From Rhodococcoides kyotonense (GTDB lineage: Bacteria; Actinomycetota; Actinomycetes; Mycobacteriales; Mycobacteriaceae): a stretch of 44,359 bases of DNA. The stretch lies in assembly GCF_900188125.1 (NCBI RefSeq), contig NZ_FZOW01000031.1, positions 1 through 44,359 of the forward strand. Direction: 5' to 3'. Made by a program: the position numbers and the translations under genes. The notes beneath the pieces were generated by a model. That model was not told where the DNA came from, made no database searches, and saw nothing but the letters and a program-made list of their open reading frames with translations. Every line of letters starts with the position of its first letter. The stretch's first letter is position 1. This document shows positions 24,015 to 32,300 of this stretch, piece by piece.

Positions 24015-24733
24015 GCGGGTGTCTCCTCACCGAGATAGGCCTCGATGACACGACTGTCCTCGATGACCGTCCGCGGTTCCCCGGACAGGAGCACCGCGCC
24101 TTCGTGCATGACGACGAGTCGCTCGGACAGAGCCATGACTGCCGCCATGATGTGTTCGACGAACAGAACCGTCTGACCTTGGCCGTGCAGGGTGCGCAAC
24201 AGTTCGATCATGGGCGCGCGTTCTGCGGGGACCAGTCCGGCGAGTACCTCGTCGAGCAGTACGACACGTGGTTCCATGGCCAGCGCGCGAGCAAGTTCGA
24301 GGCGCTTCAGACCCGCCGTCGACATCGTCGACACCTTGCCACCGACCTGGTCGGACAGCTGAACGCGGTCCAGGACTTCCAACGCGTGCGCGCGAGCGTC
24401 CTTGCGCGAGCGGCGTTTGGTGAGCGCGGCGATGGTGACGTTCTCCAGCACCGACATCGATTCGAACGGACGCATCAGCTGGAACGTCCGCACGAGACCG
24501 TGGCGCGCGATCTTGTCGGCGGGCCAACCCGTGATGTCGGTGCCGTCGAAGATCACCCGCCCCTCGGTGGGCGGCTGTTCGCCGGACAGCAGCGAGAACA
24601 GCGTGGTCTTCCCCGCGCCGTTCGGACCGATGATTCCCAGGAATTCGTGTTCGCTGACGTCCAACGTCACGTCACGCACCGCGTGAATTCCCGAGAACGA
24701 TTTGCTCAGGCCTTCGATGCTCAGCAGGCTCAC
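24011..24733 (-). CDS. livG: branched-chain amino acid-type ABC transporter ATPase LivG
   Basis: This 240-aa partner ATPase has Walker A GPNGAGKTT and the LivG-type GLVRTFQ segment. Its signature is unusual, MSTAGLKRLELARAL in place of LSYGQQRRLE, and Walker B reads LLDEVLAGL with Val for the common Pro. Variants of this kind occur in some Liv-type systems. The start is taken as GTG at 24733, which overlaps the LivM stop as GTGA and has GAGAGG 8 bases upstream; a GTG at 24742 lies too near that site. Confidence 0.9.
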   Translation of the reverse strand: MSLLSIEGLSKSFSGIHAVRDVTLDVSEHEFLGIIGPNGAGKTTLFSLLSGEQPPTEGRVIFDGTDITGWPADKIARHGLVRTFQLMRPFESMSVLENVTIAALTKRRSRKDARAHALEVLDRVQLSDQVGGKVSTMSTAGLKRLELARALAMEPRVVLLDEVLAGLVPAERAPMIELLRTLHGQGQTVLFVEHIMAAVMALSERLVVMHEGAVLLSGEPRTVIEDSRVIEAYLGEETPA

Positions 24734-25773
24734 CGGAACCACCTCTCACGAATCGTGCCGAAGATTCCCTTGGGGAGGAAGATGACGATGAGGATCAGGA
24801 TGATCGAGTAGGTCGCGACGTCGAGACCGATCGTGCCTCCGAGGAAGTCGAGGAAGGCAGGCGGGTTTCGCATGAAGTCGTTGATCACCTCGGACAGAGG
24901 CCCGATGACGGCGGCGCCGAGCACAGGTCCCCAGATGGTTCCGATTCCGCCGATGACGGCCGGAACGATGGCCTCCACGGACACTGCCGAACCGAAAGCC
25001 TGCTCCGGCCCGACGAAGAAGTAGTACTGGGTGTAATACACGCCGGCGACAGCGGTGAGTGCGCAACTCGCGGCGACCGCGATCAGTCGGTACTTCATGG
25101 TGTTGATACCCAGAGACGCTGCAGCCGTTGCGTCGTCACGTACCGCCTGGACGAATTGTCCAGGCCGAGAACGCACGTAGAAGATCGTTCCGAGCACCGC
25201 CAGGGTCAGGATCACGAGCGGGATCCAGATGTAATTGGGGCTGCCTTTCTCGAACTGCAGCATCCACCACGAATCACGCGGCAGGATAGGCACGTTGAAG
25301 CCCTCGGTCTTGTGGAAGACCTCGAGATTCTGCACCAGGAGCAGGAACATCTGTGCGAAGGCGAACGTCGCCAGCGCGAAATACGATCCGGCGAGCCGAT
25401 ACCGAAGACACAGATACGCCAACAGGGTGCCGACGGTCGCCGCGATCGCTGCTGCCAGCACCATGGAGACCCATGGGGAGATGCCGTGATCGACAAGGAG
25501 GTAGGCGCCGGTGTACGCACCGATCCCGAAGAATGCAGCGTGGCCGAAGCTGAACATGCCGCCGAAGCCACTCATGATGTTCCATGCGACCGCCATGATG
25601 GCGAAGATCAGCGTGCGCACGGCGACTGTCTGCGCTTGTTCACCCAGCGCGAGGGGCAGAAGCGCAACGAGGACGAACACCACTGCCAGCGTGAGTAGTT
25701 GGCGTCGCAGCCACGTGTCCTTCAGTCTCGAATCCTCGGGCACCGGCGTCGGTGCTGTCACGGTTGCGGTCAT
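24730..25773 (-). CDS. livM: branched-chain amino acid-type ABC transporter permease LivM
   Basis: This 347-aa polytopic membrane protein has the LivM core, including NIMSGFGGMFSFGHAAFFGIGAY in pieces around residues 65-90 and the GGIGTIWGPVLGA motif. About eight to ten hydrophobic spans are visible. ATG at 25773 overlaps the LivH stop as ATGA and its stop overlaps LivG. It forms the channel with LivH. Confidence 0.92.
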   Translation of the reverse strand: MTATVTAPTPVPEDSRLKDTWLRRQLLTLAVVFVLVALLPLALGEQAQTVAVRTLIFAIMAVAWNIMSGFGGMFSFGHAAFFGIGAYTGAYLLVDHGISPWVSMVLAAAIAATVGTLLAYLCLRYRLAGSYFALATFAFAQMFLLLVQNLEVFHKTEGFNVPILPRDSWWMLQFEKGSPNYIWIPLVILTLAVLGTIFYVRSRPGQFVQAVRDDATAAASLGINTMKYRLIAVAASCALTAVAGVYYTQYYFFVGPEQAFGSAVSVEAIVPAVIGGIGTIWGPVLGAAVIGPLSEVINDFMRNPPAFLDFLGGTIGLDVATYSIILILIVIFLPKGIFGTIRERWFR

Positions 25774-26762
25774 CGGCGAGCTCCGTACAGTCCTTCGGGC
25801 TTGAGAAACAGAACGAGAATGAACACTGCGAACACCAGAATGAGCGAACCGGTGCCGGGTAGGTACAGCGCGCCGACCGTTTGCACGAGTCCGATCACCA
25901 GACCGCCGACAACGGCGCCGACGACACTGCCGAGACCACCGAGGACGACGATGACGAACGCCAGAATCGTGAATTGCTCACCCACGGAAGGCGTGAGGCT
26001 GGTGAACGGAGTCATCAGTCCCCCGGCCACCGCGACACACGCCGCTCCGATGCCGAAGGTGAGTGCGTACACGCGGCCGATATCGACACCGACGAGCTTG
26101 GCGCCCTCCGAGTTCGACGCCACGGCACGAATGGACAGGCCGAGGGGGGTGCGCTTGAGCACGGCAGTCAACGCGAACGCGACGAGAGCAGCGCCGACGA
26201 ACGCGATGACTCGCGGCCACGACGCGACCGCACCCAAAATGGACAGGGAACCGTCGACCGGCGCCGCGACCGACTGGGGACGACCGCCGAAGATCATCAG
26301 CAGGACGTTGATGATCAGCAGCGACAAGCCCAGTGTGACGAGCAACGGACCGTCGTGGCTTCCGCTGACGGTGAGCTTGGTCAGCAATGCCGCCTGCACG
26401 ATCATGCCGAACACGAACATCAGAGGAACCGCGATGATCGTCGCGAGGTAGACGGGCAATCCTGCGGTCGACAACGCGTAGACGACGTACATGGCCATGG
26501 TGAGCATGGCGCCCTGAGCGAAGTTGACGATCCCGAGTACACCGAAGATCAGAGTCAGCCCGACCGAGATCAAGGCGTAGACGCCACCCAACAGCAATCC
26601 CGACACGACGGACTGGGTGACCAACCCTTGGTCCTTACCGCCGACCAGGTAGATGACGGCCATGATGACGACGATCGCGCCTGCCACCGCGACCCCGGGA
26701 CTGCGCCCCGAGATGCCGAGGAGACCTTTCGACGTCGTGGCCGAGGTGGTACCAGCGGTCAC
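25770..26762 (-). CDS. livH: branched-chain amino acid-type ABC transporter permease LivH
   Basis: This 330-aa polytopic membrane protein carries the LivH motifs GVYALISVGLTLIFGVLGIVNFAQG (in part, about residues 60-84) and VLGGLGSVVGAVVGGLVIG. The start is GTG at 26762, which overlaps the binding-protein stop as GTGA. Its stop overlaps LivM by four bases. Confidence 0.92.
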   Translation of the reverse strand: MTAGTTSATTSKGLLGISGRSPGVAVAGAIVVIMAVIYLVGGKDQGLVTQSVVSGLLLGGVYALISVGLTLIFGVLGIVNFAQGAMLTMAMYVVYALSTAGLPVYLATIIAVPLMFVFGMIVQAALLTKLTVSGSHDGPLLVTLGLSLLIINVLLMIFGGRPQSVAAPVDGSLSILGAVASWPRVIAFVGAALVAFALTAVLKRTPLGLSIRAVASNSEGAKLVGVDIGRVYALTFGIGAACVAVAGGLMTPFTSLTPSVGEQFTILAFVIVVLGGLGSVVGAVVGGLVIGLVQTVGALYLPGTGSLILVFAVFILVLFLKPEGLYGARR

Positions 26763-27979
26763 TGTCCGGCTCCGGCCGGGAACTGCAGTGCATCCGTGGC
26801 GAATTCCTCGGGGAACACCTGCAGAACCGAGCCGTCACGAACCTGCGTCACGATGACGGTCGCGTTCTTGTTCTGCCCGGTCTCGTCGAACTCGATGGGA
26901 CCTGCGAACGCCAGCAGAGGATCGTCGATCGACACTCCGGCAATGGACTCTCGCAGCGCTTCCGGATCGCTGTCTGCTCCGCTTTCCAGCCCTTCGGCGA
27001 TGACCTCGACTGCCTGGTACGACAGCATCGCGGCTGTCTCCATCGGGCGACCGAACTGCTGCTCGAAGCGGGCGCGAATGTCGTTGGTGCGCTCACTGGT
27101 CGCGTCGTAGTGGTAGTTGGCACTGAGCACGCCTTGTCCCGCTGCTCCGGCGTCGGCCGGGAAGGAACTGTCGTCGAACCCTCCGTTCGCAATCCCGTAC
27201 AGTCCCTTGACATTCAGACCCAGCTGATCGACCGCGCGAGCGATGAGCAGCGAATCCGGGTAGTAGCCCGTTGCGACGATGACGTCGGGGTTGCTCACCG
27301 CAGCTTCGCGCACCTGAGTGGTGGCATCCGAGAAATTCGTTGCGGGGTAGGTGATTTCCTGAACCGACGAGATTCCTTGGTTGGCCGCCTCTGCCTCGAA
27401 TGCGTTGAAGACGCTGTCTCCGAACGACCCCTCGATATGTAGGTAGGACACCTTGTCGATCGGCTGACCGGTCTGCTGCTCGATGGCGGCCAACGCCTTT
27501 GCACCATCGGTGCCCATGCTCGACGCATTCGGCTGAATGCGGAACGTGTACTGGTAACCCTGATCGAGGATCTTGTCGTCGACGGCGACGTCGATGACGA
27601 AGGGCACCCGAGACCTCTCGGCTACCGACGCGACGTTCTGCGTCACGTCACTCTGGTAGGTGCCGATCAACGCGACTGCACCGTCGTCGATGAGACGCTG
27701 CGCTTCGCTCTGACCGACCTCGGCCTTGCCCTGACTGTCGCCGGACAGCAGTTCGAGCTGTCGCCCGTCGAGCGCTGCGATGCCGCCCGCAGCGTTGATG
27801 TCGGCAACGGCAAGCGCCGCACCGTCGTTCATCAGTCCACCGACGCCGGCGAGTGCGCCGGTAGTGGGGTGCACCGAACCGATCTTGATCGCCCCCGAGT
27901 CGTCGCTTCCGGAGGACGAGCCGCATGCCGCCGCACTCATCACCACGGCGGCCGTCAACACGCCTACGAGCTTCTTCAT
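26759..27979 (-). CDS. livK: Liv-type ABC transporter substrate-binding lipoprotein
   Basis: This 406-aa exported lipoprotein has a short signal peptide ending in lipobox AAAC with Cys19. It has the peripla_BP_6 fold, beginning IKIGSVHPTTGALAGVGG with further matches in GTYQSDVT and VIVATGYYPDS. It determines the substrate of the importer encoded by the next four genes. ATG at 27979 is set by the signal peptide; the ribosome site (AAAGG about 12 bases upstream) is modest. As the first gene of a nine-gene catabolic operon and divergent from the IclR regulator, it is likely induced by the compound it binds. Confidence 0.92.
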   Translation of the reverse strand: MKKLVGVLTAAVVMSAAACGSSSGSDDSGAIKIGSVHPTTGALAGVGGLMNDGAALAVADINAAGGIAALDGRQLELLSGDSQGKAEVGQSEAQRLIDDGAVALIGTYQSDVTQNVASVAERSRVPFVIDVAVDDKILDQGYQYTFRIQPNASSMGTDGAKALAAIEQQTGQPIDKVSYLHIEGSFGDSVFNAFEAEAANQGISSVQEITYPATNFSDATTQVREAAVSNPDVIVATGYYPDSLLIARAVDQLGLNVKGLYGIANGGFDDSSFPADAGAAGQGVLSANYHYDATSERTNDIRARFEQQFGRPMETAAMLSYQAVEVIAEGLESGADSDPEALRESIAGVSIDDPLLAFAGPIEFDETGQNKNATVIVTQVRDGSVLQVFPEEFATDALQFPAGAGQ

Positions 27980-28041
27980 TGTCGAGTCTGCCTTTCGCGC
28001 CCACTAGGCACCGAGTCGAATCATCCATGCGGCGCCTATGC

Positions 28042-28058
28042 GTTCCGCTGAGCGCACC
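28042..28058 (+). promoter_or_regulatory. IclR-type box 1, GTTCCGCTGAGCGCACC
   Basis: It lies 63 bases upstream of the LivK start, in the divergent livK-iclR gap. It is one of four matches to GTTCCGCT-N3-CG-M-A-M-C-like sites in this island, allowing C for A at one arm position. Confidence 0.6.
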
Positions 28059-28149
28059 AATTGAATGATGAAGGTTTCTTCTGAAGACGAGTATGGCACG
28101 CGACACGTTGTTAGAACAGGCTGTTTCATGACTTTCTTGTAAATCGTCC

Positions 28150-28166
28150 GGTTCGCCCAGCGGAAC
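28150..28166 (-). promoter_or_regulatory. IclR-type box 2, GTTCCGCTGGGCGAACC on the minus strand
   Basis: It lies 62 bases upstream of the IclR start at 28228. Boxes 1 and 2 have opposite orientation and nearly equal distances to their genes, as expected for a divergent control region. Confidence 0.6.
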
Positions 28167-28227
28167 GGTAAGGTCTCTGCAATCCGGTGGACTACGAAGT
28201 TCGCACGTATCAGGAAGGATGACCCGC

Positions 28228-29028
28228 ATGGTCACGCCGCCCAACTCCAGACCCCCGGTCGAGACATCGACGGGTACCGAGTCGGCAGATCGCGTCGCCG
28301 ACGTGCTTCTTGCATTTGCGCAGTCCGATCGTGCACTCGGTGTCACCGAGATCGCGCGGCGGCTACAGCTGAGCAAAGCCGTGGTACACCGCATCCTTCA
28401 ATCGTTGGCTTCGCGTTCGATCGTTCAGCCGATGGCGGGCGAATCGACGTACTCACTCGGACCTGCAGCGATCGGGCTCGGCACCAAGGCGTGGAGCCAA
28501 CTGGACGTGCGCTCTATCGCCGCGCCTGTCTTACGCAAGCTTCGCGCGGAGACCAGAGAGACTGCGACTCTGTCCGCTCTCGTCGGCCACCGTCGCGTCT
28601 ACCTCGACCAGTACGAAAGTCCCCAGGAAGTGAAGATGGTGGTCGAAATCGGACCGCAGTTCCCCTTGCATTCGGGCGCATCCAGTCTCGCGATACTTGC
28701 ATTCCTGCCCTCCCATTTCGCCGTCGACGCAGTGCGGGAATTGCAGGGCAGTACAGCCGATGTCGACGAGGACGCGTTCGGCCATCGTCTCGAACGGATT
28801 CGGGAGGACGGTTACGCGACGTCCATCAACGAACGCAAGACCGGGGCAGCGTCCATTGCTGCGCCGTTCTTCGACGGTGCAGGACACGTTCTCGGATCGG
28901 TGAGCTCGTCCGGTCCCGCCTTCCGATACTCGGCGACTGCCGACGAGGAGCACACCGTCCATGCCCGCCAAGTGATCACTGCTGCACAGTCGATAACTCA
29001 GATACTCGAATCGCGGATCTCTCGATGA
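28228..29028 (+). CDS. IclR family transcriptional regulator
   Basis: This 266-aa regulator has the N-terminal winged helix (about 20-85; LGVTEIARRLQLSKAVVHRILQSL in part) and a C-terminal IclR effector domain with the RRVYLDQYES and GYATSINERKTGAASIAAP segments. IclR proteins control catabolic operons and bind small carboxylic acids or ring compounds. ATG at 28228 has GGAAGG 9 bases upstream; the in-frame ATG at 28219 abuts that site. Its stop overlaps the CitE-type lyase start as ATGA. It is the likely reader of the GTTCCGCT boxes at 28042, 28150, 32185 and 32318. Confidence 0.92.
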   Translation: MVTPPNSRPPVETSTGTESADRVADVLLAFAQSDRALGVTEIARRLQLSKAVVHRILQSLASRSIVQPMAGESTYSLGPAAIGLGTKAWSQLDVRSIAAPVLRKLRAETRETATLSALVGHRRVYLDQYESPQEVKMVVEIGPQFPLHSGASSLAILAFLPSHFAVDAVRELQGSTADVDEDAFGHRLERIREDGYATSINERKTGAASIAAPFFDGAGHVLGSVSSSGPAFRYSATADEEHTVHARQVITAAQSITQILESRISR

Positions 29029-29864
29029 AACACCCTGTACCTCGCTCGTTCTTGTACGTCCCTGCCGTCAAACCCGCGCTCTTCGACAAAGCAGTTGCCG
29101 GTGACGCCGACGCGATCATCATCGATCTCGAAGATGCAGTTCCGCTGTCGCAGAAGGACAGAGCTCGCCGCGACGTCGGCAGATGGCTCGATCTGCGCAC
29201 ACCCACCGACACCGAAGTCTGGGTGCGGGTCACGCCGGAGTTCCTCGCGGACGATCTCGATGTGGCCGCCCGACTCGGTGTGAACGGCATCATGATCGCC
29301 AAGTGCTCGGTCGAGATTCTCGCACAGGCGGATTTGTCTCTTCGCGAGCTCGAATCCGCGCGTGAGCTCCCGTCGGTCGGGGTCATCGGGCTCATCGAGA
29401 CTGCAAGGTCCCTGCGTTCGATAGCCGGTATGGCCGAATACGAACGAGTTCGAACGTTCGGCATAGGTGAAGTGGATCTTCTCGCCGACCTTCGCATCAC
29501 ACGTACGCCAGGCACGGCCGCGGTGATCGATGCACTTCGGCTACAGGTGGTGATCGACTGTGCGGCTGCCGGTACGGCGGCTCCTGTGGCTCCCACATCG
29601 ACCGACTTCCGGGACCTGGAGGGATTCGTCGCGACCACGGCACGATTCGTGGACATGGGGTTTCGCGGACGAACTGCCCTGCATCCCAGCCAGATTCCGA
29701 TCATCAACGACGCGCTCACCCCGACACGCGAGGACGTCACGCATGCGCTTCGACTGCTCGAGCTGTACGAACTCGCGGAGGGCGGGCCGACTGTCGACGA
29801 CAGCGGGCGCTTCGTCGACGAGGCCGTCGTACGCGGAGCCAGAGAGATATTGGCGCGCGCCTAG
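29025..29864 (+). CDS. CitE/HpcH-type aldolase/lyase (CoA-ester lyase)
   Basis: This 279-aa TIM-barrel enzyme has the hallmark opening RSFLYVPAVKPALFDKA, the metal-site segment IIIDLEDAVP and the GLIETARSL and GFRGRTALHPSQI motifs. The family cleaves or forms C-C bonds in 3-hydroxyacyl-CoA esters, such as citramalyl-, malyl- or citryl-CoA, with Mg2+. It would cleave the CoA ester generated by the CoA-transferase of the divergent operon, giving acetyl-CoA and a 2-oxo acid. It is co-transcribed with the IclR gene through an ATGA overlap. Specific CoA ester unknown. Confidence 0.88.
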   Translation: MKHPVPRSFLYVPAVKPALFDKAVAGDADAIIIDLEDAVPLSQKDRARRDVGRWLDLRTPTDTEVWVRVTPEFLADDLDVAARLGVNGIMIAKCSVEILAQADLSLRELESARELPSVGVIGLIETARSLRSIAGMAEYERVRTFGIGEVDLLADLRITRTPGTAAVIDALRLQVVIDCAAAGTAAPVAPTSTDFRDLEGFVATTARFVDMGFRGRTALHPSQIPIINDALTPTREDVTHALRLLELYELAEGGPTVDDSGRFVDEAVVRGAREILARA

Positions 29865-29871
29865 CCCACTC

Positions 29872-29905
29872 GGCGTGGACAGTCCCGGGAGGGACTCTCC
29901 ACGCC
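29872..29905. terminator. bidirectional hairpin terminator
   Basis: The arms GGCGTGGA-C-AGTCCC and GGGACT-C-TCCACGCC pair around GGGA with one C:C mismatch. It lies between converging genes ending at 29864 and 29914. Confidence 0.8.
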
Positions 29906-29913
29906 GCCTCGAC

Positions 29914-31326
29914 TCAATGAAGATTCGTCAGCGGCGAAAGCAACTCGCCGACGTCGTTCAATCGAGGAAGTGAACGGCACTGCGCCGCAAGCACATCGAC
30001 ATCACCCTCCGGTAAGAATGCACCGGCGTTGGCCCGAAACTTCGCCGAGACCTCTCCGAACGACAGCGGACGTTCCGGCCCCCCACGCGTGGTGAGCACG
30101 TCCTCGACGACCGTTGTCCCATCCGAGAGCGTAGCGGTCAGGACTGCTGGAAACTGGTGCGGAAAGATTGCGTCGCACCGTTCGTCGGGAACCACGTCGA
30201 CCTTGGCCATCAACGCTCTTCGTTCGTCCGACCGAGCCAACTCGTCCGTGTAGTCCTCGAGCGCAGCACCGAGACCGCCTCCACCGAGCAGTCCCACCAC
30301 CACTGCGTACGGGCCGCTGAACTGAGCCATGTACCCCGTGTCGGGTGCTCGCTTGACGTCGATGGGTTCGCCGATGGTGCGCAGATTGGCGGCAGGCACA
30401 CCGAGGGTCAATTTCTCGATATCCTCGGCGATGATTCCACGGCCACGCAACGCAGCACCTGCGTCGATCGCAGCGTGTGTGAAGTGATTCGCAGGGTACG
30501 GCTTGAAGAAGATTCCCGGAACCGCCCACGTCGAACCGAGACCGTCGACGATCTCCGATTCGCGTGGCGCTTCGTGAAGCCACGCCTGAAAGAAACCGAA
30601 TCGACCCTCCAGCACCGTCGGCGGCCCTGTAATACCATGTCGCGCAAGCCCGGCCGCGGACAATGCAGAGTGCGCCGCCCACCCACAATGCAGTCGTTTG
30701 ACGGTCCCGCCCGTTCGATTGGCCTCGATGATTCCCGACGCCATCGACGCGGTGATACCGAGGGCGTCGACGATCTGACTCTCCGGTGCGCCACCGATCA
30801 CCGCGGCCGCGACGGCCCCTCCCATCGCTCCGCAGATGGATGTGGCGTGTTGGCCGTGTTCGAAGAAGACCGAGTTCTTCGTCTCTGGGTCGAAGCCTGC
30901 CATGCCCAGTCGCACACAGACTTCGAGCCCGATCGCGATACCGCGCACCAATGCTTTGCCGTCTGCGTCGTGCTGCTGTGCCGCCGCAAGCGCGGCAGGC
31001 ACCACACTGGCGCTCGGATGCAGAATCGAAGGAAGGTGCGTGTCGTCGAAATCGAGCGAATGCGCCAAGACTCCGTTGACGAACGCCGCCAACGGCGCGG
31101 GAAGAGCCTCCTCGACACCGACTGCGCAGGCCTTCGCCGCGCCACCTTGTTCGGTCGCCCACGCGATCGCAGCGCGGCTGGTGTCGAGATCTGTTGCAGC
31201 GATTGCAATTCCGAGCGTGTCGAGTACACGCATTCCTACGCTCTCGACCACCTCCTCGGGTAAATCCTCGAAGGCCGTGGTGACAGCGAAGTGGGCGAGG
31301 CGCTGTGCAAGAGTCCGTTCACTCAT
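29914..31326 (-). CDS. MmgE/PrpD family protein 1
   Basis: This 470-aa protein has the MmgE/PrpD fold with the conserved AHSLDFDDTH motif at 88-97 and SASVVPAALAAA after it. The family contains 2-methylcitrate dehydratase, cis-aconitate decarboxylase and iminodisuccinate epimerase, all acting at an acidic carbon next to a carboxylate. Here it could hydrate, dehydrate or epimerise an acid or CoA-derived acid of the pathway. ATG at 31326 overlaps the cyclase stop as ATGA; the open frame to 31581 is a shadow of the cyclase. It converges with the CitE-type gene. Confidence 0.88.
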   Translation of the reverse strand: MSERTLAQRLAHFAVTTAFEDLPEEVVESVGMRVLDTLGIAIAATDLDTSRAAIAWATEQGGAAKACAVGVEEALPAPLAAFVNGVLAHSLDFDDTHLPSILHPSASVVPAALAAAQQHDADGKALVRGIAIGLEVCVRLGMAGFDPETKNSVFFEHGQHATSICGAMGGAVAAAVIGGAPESQIVDALGITASMASGIIEANRTGGTVKRLHCGWAAHSALSAAGLARHGITGPPTVLEGRFGFFQAWLHEAPRESEIVDGLGSTWAVPGIFFKPYPANHFTHAAIDAGAALRGRGIIAEDIEKLTLGVPAANLRTIGEPIDVKRAPDTGYMAQFSGPYAVVVGLLGGGGLGAALEDYTDELARSDERRALMAKVDVVPDERCDAIFPHQFPAVLTATLSDGTTVVEDVLTTRGGPERPLSFGEVSAKFRANAGAFLPEGDVDVLAAQCRSLPRLNDVGELLSPLTNLH

Positions 31327-32135
31327 GCCGACGTCACCGCCAGTGGCCGTACCGGGGATCCGGTTGCACCGAAGATGTTCAACGGAACGAGCAGGAAGGT
31401 GAACTCGTAGACCTTCTTCTCGGACAGTTCTTCGAGATCGAGCGCTTCGACGATGTAGATTCCACTCTCCACCAACAGGACTCGGTGCGCCGGAAGCAGG
31501 GCGTGCCCGCCGCCTGGAGCCAACCGCTCGAACGCGATGGTGTCGGCACCCGCTGCGTGAATCTTCCGCTGCGCCAACCACTGGGCGCCGGCCTCACTGA
31601 CCCCCGGGACTCCTGACGGGCCCCCGACGTACGACTGCCCCTCGTCGAACAATTGGCCCCAGCCGCTGCGAATCAGGACGACATCGCCTTCCGCGACCTC
31701 GATCCCCTCCGCGTCGGCTGCTGCTTCCAGATCCGCGACGGTGATCTCGTATCCACCCTCGCACCGTCCGACTCCCAGGGCAGCCGGAACGTCCAACAGA
31801 ACGCCGCGCCTCACCATCGGCGAGATCGTGTGCACACCGTGTTCGACGTACTTGCCGCCCAAGCAGGACTGGCCTGCATCGGCGCCACCGTGCAGTTTGC
31901 CGTCGTGCGACACGTGCGCCAGGGCATCGATGTGGGTGCCGACGTGTGTGCCGGTGGTGATCATGTCGTTCGCCGCGCTACCGCCGTCGGAACGAGTCAT
32001 GTCGCCGTGTCGCCGCGGCAACGTGTGCCAGAACTGCGGGTGGTTGGGAGACTGCGGCATACCTACACGCAATTGCCTTCCCAAATCGACGATCTGAACC
32101 CCGGCCCGGACGGCCTGGAGGAGTTGATCGGACAT
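31323..32135 (-). CDS. cyclase family protein (kynurenine formamidase/isatin hydrolase-like)
   Basis: This 270-aa metal-dependent hydrolase belongs to the cyclase family (PF04199 type) with the metal motif THVGTHIDALAH near residues 60-75. Relatives hydrolyse N-formylkynurenine or the lactam ring of isatin. This gives the island a second candidate cyclic-amide hydrolase besides the one at 19823-21286. ATG at 32135 follows AAGGAG by 7 bases; the open frame reaches 32195 but without a ribosome site. It is coupled to MmgE/PrpD protein 1. IclR-type box 4 lies 50 bases upstream. Confidence 0.87.
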   Translation of the reverse strand: MSDQLLQAVRAGVQIVDLGRQLRVGMPQSPNHPQFWHTLPRRHGDMTRSDGGSAANDMITTGTHVGTHIDALAHVSHDGKLHGGADAGQSCLGGKYVEHGVHTISPMVRRGVLLDVPAALGVGRCEGGYEITVADLEAAADAEGIEVAEGDVVLIRSGWGQLFDEGQSYVGGPSGVPGVSEAGAQWLAQRKIHAAGADTIAFERLAPGGGHALLPAHRVLLVESGIYIVEALDLEELSEKKVYEFTFLLVPLNIFGATGSPVRPLAVTSA

Positions 32136-32184
32136 TGCACGTCTCCTTCGCTTACATCCCAGATGCTTGTACCGATCTGTTGCC

Positions 32185-32201
32185 GTTCCGCTCACCGAAA
32201 C
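32185..32201 (+). promoter_or_regulatory. IclR-type box 4, GTTCCGCTCACCGAAAC
   Basis: It lies 50 bases upstream of the cyclase start, in the gap between the divergent cyclase and MmgE/PrpD 2 genes. Confidence 0.6.
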
Positions 32202-32300
32202 ATGAATATGAGCGAGGCTGCGGTAGGTACCACGGTATCATTGCAGCAAGTCCGGCCGATCAGCATTGACCAGGATTGATTCCGCACCTACGGTAATTCG

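Noticed and set aside
32220..32240. GGTAGGTACC-ACGGTATC resembling the GGTA boxes of the first island
   Set aside because: The spacing between GGTA units differs, and this promoter already has better IclR-type boxes.
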